A model generated the notes under the pieces. That model worked only from the letters and a program-made list of their open reading frames with translations, had not been told where the DNA came from and did no database searches. Both the position numbers and the translations under genes were made by a program. A DNA stretch of 64,000 bases from Citrus sinensis (taxonomy: Eukaryota; Streptophyta; Magnoliopsida; Sapindales; Rutaceae): NCBI RefSeq assembly GCF_022201045.2, contig NC_068558.1, positions 34,553,501 through 34,617,500 of the forward strand, written 5' to 3'. Positions 56,101 through 64,000 of the stretch are shown here, in pieces (the stretch's first letter is position 1; each line of letters begins with the position of its first letter).

Positions 56101-59100
56101 TTCTTTCTCGACATGGAACATAGTCTTCTTTTATTTCTCGACATATGTCTCTGTACTTTTCTCTCTCTACTGATCCACACTTTTTCATACTTCTAACTAT
56201 CTTTTTTTTTTTTGAGTTGTGATTTATTCAATTATTTTGTATTTTTAATCACAATTATTTAATATTTAGTTAGTTTTGATATTGATTAGTGATTGAAAGT
56301 GTATTTTAGAAGACTTCCGGTCTCTTGAAAAAAGGAAAAATGGAGAAGAAGAAGAAGTGTTCTTGATTTTTTTGTAGGCATTAAAGTTAAACGGTTTGAA
56401 ATGATATTTTGTTTTAATTTCACTCATTAATCTCATTCAGGATAAAATTATAAATGCAAATAAATGAGGTTTCATAAGTATTTTTATTAGTGTTAAAAGG
56501 TCCACTCACTAAATAAACATGTTTTACCCAAACCAATCCGATTAATAAAGTTATTGGGTTGGGTTGATCAGGTTAAAAATCAAAATTAAAAATTAAATAA
56601 ATAAAAAAGGCATAAAAACTATCTGTTACTTGAAAATAAAAAGAATTTCTAATAGTTAGTTCTAATGTCCCATATCCAAAACATGCATATTAAATAAATA
56701 TTATAAGTTAGAAATAAAATATCTAAGAAATAATGAATGAATGAAATACCATATTTTTGTTGAGAATTAATAGTGTGATTTTAATTTTGATATTGGAGTC
56801 TAAAGCAATAGATAGTACAATGAAATCATAAATGCTACGTTTAAATAACCTCTTTTATAAAATAATAAAAAAAGGTTAAAAATTAGGTTAGCATTTAGGG
56901 TTTAGCAGTTAAGGATGAACATATTATTGTTGTTGTTGTTGTTGTTATTATTGTTATAATTATTATTATTTACATATTAATTAATCCAACCCAACTCAAT
57001 TATTAACGAATTTGAAAAAATTGACCCAATTAATCCACAATAATTCATTCAACTCGTCTAAATTAGATTAGGTTGAATTTGATTTCTACACCTACATTGA
57101 GCAACAAACCTCAACGTGATTCTATGAGGTCTTTGATTGTTTATAAAATTGATTTAGAATACATAATGGAGTGTATCGACAATGAAAGTGCAAAACAACT
57201 TATTGTACATATTAAAATATGCAAAACAAGGGTAAGCTTACGTTACATTTGGTGTAAGTAACAGTTGTGACGTGACCATTTGACTCACGTAAGAGCAGCA
57301 CGTGGCGATAAGGCGCAGTAGAACAAAATGTTGAAACCGGTTGGTAATCAGTTGCAAGATGTGTCAACGGTAAACCCAATCCTATGCATTCCTCATAATA
57401 GCCGGTTGATGATTAGGCACGTATTAATGAAAATTTTGAAAAGAAAAAGAAAAATTGAAATTGAAAAATTTTTAAGTGGGTTTTAAAAGTTCATAAGCCA
57501 AAATCTCATTAACCATTTTTTTGAAGGAAGCAACATCTCCTCTCTGAAACGTCATATGCCACTATTCATACATTTTTATTATGAAAATTATTGAACCAAG
57601 GCTGAGAAAAAGGGAAAAAAAATAAAGAAATTCTTTCAGAGTTGTCTGTTACTACTACATAGAGAAATGACGGGGAGCTGCAGTTTCAGAGGTGAGGGAG
57701 GGTTTCGTAAATTTCACAATTTTTTTCGTTATTCAACTTATAATTTTTTTTTTTGGGAGTGATGAAATGTTTGTAATATCATTGATTGGTTTATCGATTA
57801 GTATCCTCATAGTTATATCTTGCTTCAAATTCTTAAATAGGCCACATGCATCAAGTGTTTAATGAAATGTCTGAATGGCATAAGCAAATACTAGTTGGCT
57901 AATTTTAAACATGTTAATCGGTTTACAAATTCATGTTTTAGAGTTCAACTATTTTCATGTAATTTCATTATTAACATCGTATGATTTGTTATCGATGAAG
58001 TGAGAATATTATAAGTGGAATGAATAGTTGAGCAGGTGCTTTAAGTTTCAAAGTCTTTAGAGAATGACTTAACAGAACGTTCTGTTTTTATGGCATGAGC
58101 ATATAGTTAGGATTATATATAACGGGTACTGTCATCATATAGCATGATTATGTTACAATTCATGGACGAAGGAGTATGTGTTTTTAATTTTGTCCTTATG
58201 TTTAACATACTTGCACAATTGTCCTCAGGTTTTATAAATGGAAAAGACTGCTATAAATGGAAAACACACAAAAGAATCTGCAGGAATGGCATTTAAAATT
58301 TAAGCTAGACAAATGGATTTGTGACGCTTGAGAAGAAAGTAATCTGCTGGAACTAAAAACAATGAACCGGGTAAAAGAAAGTTATCTTATCAAGCTACTA
58401 GTGCTTTTTGAAATAAGAAGAATGAGTTGTTCCATTTGTTTTTTTATATTTCCAGGTTCAATCAATCCTGTGCACATGAGAGCGAACTATTGAAGTGAAT
58501 ATAAACAATAAAATGGCGACAGTTGCTGGAAAGGATACCAAGTTGTAAGGCGATGATGAACATTCTTTGACGGGTATAAGGTGGTCGTTATTCATACAGC
58601 AAGGAAAGATTGAAATGAAGCATAATGCTTCGAAGTTTGTAGATGGACCTCAGACTGTCTTGCTGGGGTATCATGCGAAGACCCATGATATTTTCACACT
58701 TGTTTAATTGTTATTTTATTTGTATCCTCTATTGTCACCACGCCTATCAAGTTTTATATAGGTATATCTCTTTAAGGAACAACTGAAATATGTTGATTTA
58801 ATATGATCTCTTATTTTGGGTAGATGACTGCTGTCATAAAAGGAATATATATGTTAAATTTTTTGCGTTAATAAATTTATGTATTTATCACTATATTCAG
58901 CTTAATTTCTATGGCTTTCAATTGCTTCGGACCAATATAAGGAAAGTCTAAAGGATGGTCGTTATGTACGTATCATAAATGATGTTGATCGTGTTGCCGA
59001 TTTATCAAGCTATAAACATGGTCGAACTACTGTAACTTTATCATCCTTGACTTATTCACTGGAATTCACAATATATGAATAGTCTAATTAGCTGAACATA

Positions 59101-59936
59101 TAACATATCAGCATAAGAAACCAAAATTCAATAATGTTGAATTAAGATAAACTCGTACAAGCATTTGCAAATGTTTCATCACTCTTTTTCCCATTGCAAC
59201 GGCTTAGTTGACAGAATTATAAATAATATAATATGCCTACTTTCTACGGCCATGATCCTTCTAGTTCGACCTCCTGCCCTGAGCAAGGTACTTCCTCTCG
59301 AACATCTTGGCACGTGCACTTTGTTCAACCTTAAATGACTAGATTCCAAATATCAGTTGTACCCATCAATTAAATTTCCCAATTACAATACAAATTTATA
59401 ATCTGATACCTGTTCTCATATATCCATTAACCTATCACTTAAGTACAAATGCAAGCACTGGCATCATATCAATTAACAATAACCTCCAATATATTGTTTG
59501 GAGCAAATACCAGAATAATACTTACAAGTACGAACTAAAACTGTAATTAATTGTCTCCTTTTTGTTATTGTCTGCACTGTTTTCAGCCTCCGCTTTCTTC
59601 TCTTCACGATGAATGATCTGGTTTAAATCCGGTTCACCTATTAATACATTGACGCAATTTTCACAGAAACCTACTTCTCTCTGCCCTGTCATTTCTTTCC
59701 ATCTACAACTCTTTTTCCCCTTTTCACAGAAAGAAACAGATCAATTTAATCCTTTCATAATTCATATTCCCATTACTAAGCACGCTCTTCACTCTGGCTT
59801 TTGACAGGATCGATTCTGCTACTTTTCCAAATAAAGGTGTTAAAATAAAAACGAATCACCCATAACAGTTAATGATGTGTAGGAAATTAATTGGTGAAGA
59901 CAATTTCACAAGATGAGGTTTCAAATTTTAGCATTT
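56101..59936. other. Mostly unassigned DNA; weak signs of a transcription unit at 57.3-58.7 kb
   Basis: Three ACGT-core words lie close together at about 57274-57305 (GTGACGTGA, CACGTAAG, GCACGTGGCG), a G-box/ABRE-like cluster. A possible first exon ATGACGGGGAGCTG... at 57668 ends at a GTGAGG donor. A stretch around 58560-58708 reads GIRWSLFIQQGKIEMKHNAS then FVDGPQTVLLGYHAKTHDIF before a stop. I do not recognise it, and I cannot join the pieces in frame. It may be a decayed gene. Confidence 0.25.
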
Positions 59937-60416
59937 TTAGTGACTTTCAGGCGCCTCTACGTTCGGTTTTGGGGTGCAGCAATTCTTTTGGTTTCGCCGA
60001 TTTGTGAATCTGCAAAATTGAACAAGTATATTCACAATTTCATTTGGTGGTACTCTTATTTTCCCCTCTTTTGAAAACCTAATTATTGTACTGCATACCC
60101 TCTTGAATTTTACGCATACACAGACTACCCTTGCATAACTCTTCTTTTCCCTCTTATGAATTTCATTACCGAATAACCCCTTAACTGCCTTATTCCCAGA
60201 ACCGTTTTGACAAGTTGCCCATCCTTTGTTATAATAATTATTTACCACCTCTACCGGAACCTTATTTTGTGTTAAATTCCTTAACAGTCGTTCGATCTGA
60301 AAATTGACGAATCGAACGATCCATTTTATCGGTCTGTTACTTGCCTTAAATGTAACATAAGCGCTGCCGCAAAACAATGAATTATATGTACGGACGAGTG
60401 CAATCACATTTTTCAA
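59937..60416 (-). CDS. Hypothetical 159-residue basic protein
   Basis: An uninterrupted minus-strand frame. The start LVRTYNSLFCGSAYVTFKAS weakly recalls the beta-strand CG..YVTFKA found in plant cystatin-fold (UPF0725-like) proteins. The rest is Lys/Arg/Asn-rich with NEIHKREKKSYARVV and several Cys. I do not recognise the family, and no neighbour helps. It could be a broken fragment or a chance frame. Confidence 0.25.
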   Translation of the reverse strand: MKNVIALVRTYNSLFCGSAYVTFKASNRPIKWIVRFVNFQIERLLRNLTQNKVPVEVVNNYYNKGWATCQNGSGNKAVKGLFGNEIHKREKKSYARVVCVCVKFKRVCSTIIRFSKEGKIRVPPNEIVNILVQFCRFTNRRNQKNCCTPKPNVEAPESH

Positions 60417-62339
60417 TAAGTTAAAAGATATTTATGCATGAAAAAGCCTACGTTTGTAGTTATTCTAATTTTTAAAAACAAAATTTACGTTTAGATCCCT
60501 AAAATTTACGTATAAGTACAAAAGTTTCAAATATTGTCTATTATTTTTTAACATATGCCTATTCCTTGTGGATAATTCTGTCTCATCACTAATGTTGTTT
60601 CTTGCTTACAATTTGTATAGCGTCTCAAAATAGACAATAGGGGGATTTTGAATTTTTTAAGTCTCAAGATAGTCTCTAATCTTGTGAGAAAGATTTTCTT
60701 TCAATAATTTGGAGGTAAACATAACATAATTTTTTGGATAGTGTGCATGTGTATTTAATTAATAATTTTTTTTAAAAAATACATCAAATATTAATATCCA
60801 TGACATAATTTAGTTCTTAATTTTTTTAAATACATCAAAAACATAATTTTTTTAACAACTTATAGGCATGACAAATTTCAAAATATAAATATCAGTCAAA
60901 ATAAGTGAAAGAAATAACGGTGTCAATTCTAATTTCTTGACTAAATTAATTAGTGCACGAGCCCCGAATACGACGTGAGAGTTTGATGGGCTAACTTGGC
61001 ACAAGAACGTGAATAGTTAACTCATTTAAGAAATAATTCAACAAAAAATATAATTGATAAGAATTTAGTGTTGAAATGATTTTTTTACGAAACATTGAAT
61101 TAATGATATTAAGCAAGAACAATAAAAAAATAAAAATAAATATTAACCATTGATAAGCTTCAACAAGAACTTAACACAACCCTCAATCCTAATTCAAATT
61201 ATAAATGTCATTCATATATTCATTATAAATCAATAACAAAGGTTATAAATGTTTAGAAATTCTTGAGGGAAGGAAGCTATCGCCGGGGAATCAACAACTA
61301 AAATTGATGTAATTGTGGCACGAGATGGAATATGGAAACTACACCATAATTTCAAATGCCGCCATAGACATTGACTTATCTACAATAACAATGATCTAAT
61401 TAAAATAAAAATAGAGTTTATGGGCATTTATTATTTTGTCATTCCTCATTTGCAAATAGGGATACAATTATAATTTTACTTAGTCAAAGCAATCAGTAAT
61501 TTTCTTCATTATAGGAGTGAAGTAAAAACATTTAGATTTTAATGTATGTACGGAAAAATTTATCTTTAAAAATACTTTCTTATTATGTGTATATATATTG
61601 AAACACTCAAACTAATTTTGGTTATTATATAATTAAACAAATTTTAAAATATGAAAAATATAATGTAGTTATAGTGGATAAACAATAAGTGAGCACAATA
61701 TAATTAATCAAATATTATGCTATCAAAAGTTAATTTTAGAAATTCCAAATCCAATAGCTAACACAATTCTTTAAAGAAAAAAAAAAAAGGTTGACACAAT
61801 TAATAAAATTAGCGACATGAATTTCACGCCATTGATATTTGATAATCAGCAATTAGTATCACTTTCTAAACTTGCTTCAACTGGTCGTTGATGTCCGGGG
61901 TCACCAAAAGTATAAGCAATAATAAGGGGCATTGGGCAAGAGTGATGAATGTTTAGTCGGTGCATTTGATTGCTAGATATATAAAGGGCCGAAACTTGAG
62001 ATTATATTACTTTTACAAAATTTAATCCAATCACATATTTACTGAAAACAAAATGAGTTTGGATAGTTTATTTAGAACCCTCATTTTAATAAGGCTTCAT
62101 TTGATGTAGTTTTTCAAACAGTGATTATTTGAGTAAAGTTTCCTCAATAGAGTTTTTATCAAACAAATTTTATTTATTTGGTTGTCGATAAGAGTTTTCA
62201 TTAAAAATTATAAAATTATTTAAATAAATATATTATTTAAAATTACATTATAAAAATAATTAAATAAAATTATAAAAGTAAAATATATTTTAGATATTTT
62301 AATATTTAAGAAAAAAATTTTCAACATTTACTTTCGAAA
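60417..62339. other. AT-rich gene-free stretch
   Basis: No exon, element end or RNA gene was recognised. A/T runs are common. Confidence 0.4.
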
Positions 62340-63005
62340 GTTTAAATCTTTAACTTTTAGCTGTAGAGACAAAATATCTTATTTAATCTTTAAAAATTAT
62401 GCTAAAAACAATCAAATAACTACAAAAATTTTAATAAGAGCATATAAAATTAAATAAGTATTTATTAATAATCACTTTAGTATACTTATCTAATGACTAT
62501 AAATGTTTATTTAATCTCATAAGTTCTTATTTAATCTCACGAGATCTTCTCAATTTTTTTTAGTAGAGTTTTTGAAAATTAAATAAACTATTTTGTCTCT
62601 ACTAGGAAAAACTCAAATTGTAAGTTTTTGTGAGTAAATGTTTAAATTTTTTAAAAAAATATTAAAATATTAAAGTAAAGTTTAATATTTTATTATGGCT
62701 AATGCTAAGTTACATGCATGTAACTTATAACTCTCTCACATGAATAGTGAGTGATGTGAGTCCATTCACTATACATGTGAGAGAGTTGTAAGTTACATGC
62801 ATGTAACTTAAGGGATCCTTTTATTTAATGTTTAAAAGTTGTAGAGACAAAATATCTTATTTAATCTTTAAAAATTTTGCTAAAAATAATCAAATAACTA
62901 CAAAAATTTTAATAAGAGCATATAAAATTAAATAAGCATTTATTAATAGTCACTTTAGTGTACTTATCTAATGACCATAAGTGTTTATTTAATCTAATGA
63001 GCTCC
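62340..63005. repeat. Direct repeat pair (about 175 bp) around a hairpin element
   Basis: About 62350-62520 and 62835-63005 share long words (GTAGAGACAAAATATC, ATTTTAATAAGAGCATAT, CACTTTAGT.TACTTATC). Between them lies the hairpin at 62706-62810. Confidence 0.85.
62706..62810. repeat. MITE-like hairpin with 44-bp arms and 20-bp terminal palindromes
   Basis: Arms 62707-62750 and 62766-62809 are reverse complements with very few mismatches. Each terminus is the perfect palindrome AAGTTACATGCATGTAACTT. The total is about 105 bp. No TSD longer than 2 bp is apparent. Confidence 0.8.
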
Positions 63006-63279
63006 TTTTAATTTTTTTTATAAAAACTCTAATAATAAAAATCCTACTTAAATAAATTATATTTAAAAAGGTATACTAAACTAAGCTTAATTTTTTTAAT
63101 TTTTTTCACATCCAGACAATTAAGCTTAAAACAATTTCAAGTGAATTTTAGACTAATCAAAGTACAATACGTACCAAGTTTGGTAACTTATTGACATCTT
63201 CTCATATAACCTTCGATCAAGTCGATTCTCACTTGACGACTAATTGGTACATCACCGTTGTTCTGTATACTCGCATGCA

Positions 63280-63687
63280 TCCGATCACAAATCTCACTCC
63301 AATCGTCGTCTTTCTTCGGCGTTTTAGCGCATCCCTCTTGAATTTCCCGCATTTCGTTCCCTCCTGTTACAAGTCTCCGGTCAGGTCAGTTCTCTTGACG
63401 ATTAATTCGGCAAATCTTGAATCTCTTCTCTATCCCTCTCGTTTTCTCGTGTCTCCTTTCAGTTACAGCGATTGAATCAATTTTATCGCAGTCGTAAGAG
63501 AAATTAAGTAATGCTCTTGGATTTAAAATTTTTTTGCTTTCGACTTTAGATCTCGAAAGTCAAACTCTGCTACGAATCCATAGATTCTCAATGTTCATAA
63601 TCTTATTTGTGTTTGACCAGGTAACTGGATCGTGAAATTCGTCGTTTTGTATCAATTCAAGCTTTCGCGAGCTCATGGAATCACCTG
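63280..63687 (+). CDS. Possible 5' end of a plus-strand gene running off the window
   Basis: Pyrimidine-rich, less AT-rich sequence from about 63290 to 63470 looks like a 5' leader. A donor-like GTAAGAG follows at about 63494, an acceptor-like TTTGACCAG ends at about 63620, and an ATG at 63675 gives only MESP before GTGAGT at 63688. A gene with a very short first coding exon beyond a leader intron would look like this. The protein is not identifiable. The 94-residue frame at 63191-63475 is not supported as coding. Confidence 0.25.
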
Positions 63688-64000
63688 GTGAGTTGTGGTG
63701 AAACTTTATCGTTTCAATTTTCTCTTAAATCTTTATTGCATATTTTTTCTCTAATATTTCAGTTTAATTTAGAAAAGAAAGAGGACCCAAAAAGAGAGAG
63801 AGAGAGACTCTACCATACTCAATTCCTTGCTCATTCTGATTTGGCCTGAATGTTGGCATTGACTATTATTTGTTTTCATTTCGATTTAATTCTCATTTAG
63901 ACAGTCTTTTCTAACGGTCAATAATAGTTTAAGGAAAATGATAATAGGGATTCTGCAATAATCTTTCTGCATTGTTCAAGTTAGTAGACAATGAATAGGA

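Noticed and set aside
63191..63475. 94-codon plus-strand ORF
   Set aside because: Composition fits a pyrimidine-rich 5' leader; no recognisable domain and no supporting start context.
1..64000. CRISPR arrays, rRNA or tRNA genes, and phage-type genes
   Set aside because: None was seen. The tandem repeats found are minisatellites and microsatellites without regular unique spacers, and the only tRNA-like match is the retrotransposon primer-binding site.

Overview
This window looks like a dicot chromosome segment, most likely Citrus or a close relative. That guess rests on the style of the TIR-NB-LRR protein, the F-box-associated fragments and the AT-rich, transposon-dense intergenic DNA; it is inference, because no search was possible. 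Genes have GT-AG introns, there are no operons, and recognisable genes occupy a minority of the 64 kb.

Region 1 (1-18 kb) is dominated by transposon-associated genes. A zinc-knuckle ORF end (1-312) is followed by two paralogous multi-exon minus-strand genes (2039-6037 and 11976-16354). Each appears to encode an N-terminal HMG-box-like domain, a conserved plant transposon-associated middle domain and a C-terminal Ulp1/C48 SUMO-protease-like domain. The 16-kb copy keeps the His-Asp-Cys triad. The 6-kb copy has Arg at the His position. Between them sits a 'putative plant transposon protein' ORF (8614-9936). GC-rich subterminal-type repeats at 0.6-1.03 kb and 10.26-10.6 kb suggest Mutator-like element ends. 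A small beta-galactosidase (GH35) fragment lies upstream of the second Ulp1 gene.

Region 2 (19-29.6 kb) is a decayed cluster of minus-strand F-box-associated genes. It is broken by frameshifts (one from an exact 16-bp tandem duplication), nonsense codons, a Tourist-like MITE and a nearly full-length Ty1/copia element. The copia element has three amber stops, and its 5' LTR has lost the TATA region. A GNAT acetyltransferase gene with one nonsense codon follows.

Region 3 (30-43 kb) holds almost no genes. It contains a hAT MITE, a pogo-like remnant, hairpins, a Harbinger-like element carrying a 10-bp-periodic W-box array, a 155-bp minisatellite, a solo LTR and inverted MITE copies.

Region 4 (43.6-48.5 kb) is one apparently intact TNL disease-resistance gene of four exons and about 1245 residues. 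The TIR, NB-ARC, LRR and C-JID domains and all key NB motifs are present. Inverted arms at 34.2-36.4 and 49.6-51.05 kb flank it.

Region 5 (48.7-56.1 kb) is a second copy of the 19-27.5 kb F-box block. Comparing the copies shows the empty site for several insertions (Tourist MITE, solo LTR, Harbinger-like element, filler DNA); a hAT element with a perfect 8-bp TSD also sits in this copy. Region 6 (56-64 kb) is mostly unassigned AT-rich DNA, with one hypothetical ORF, a hairpin between direct repeats, and a possible gene start at the right edge.
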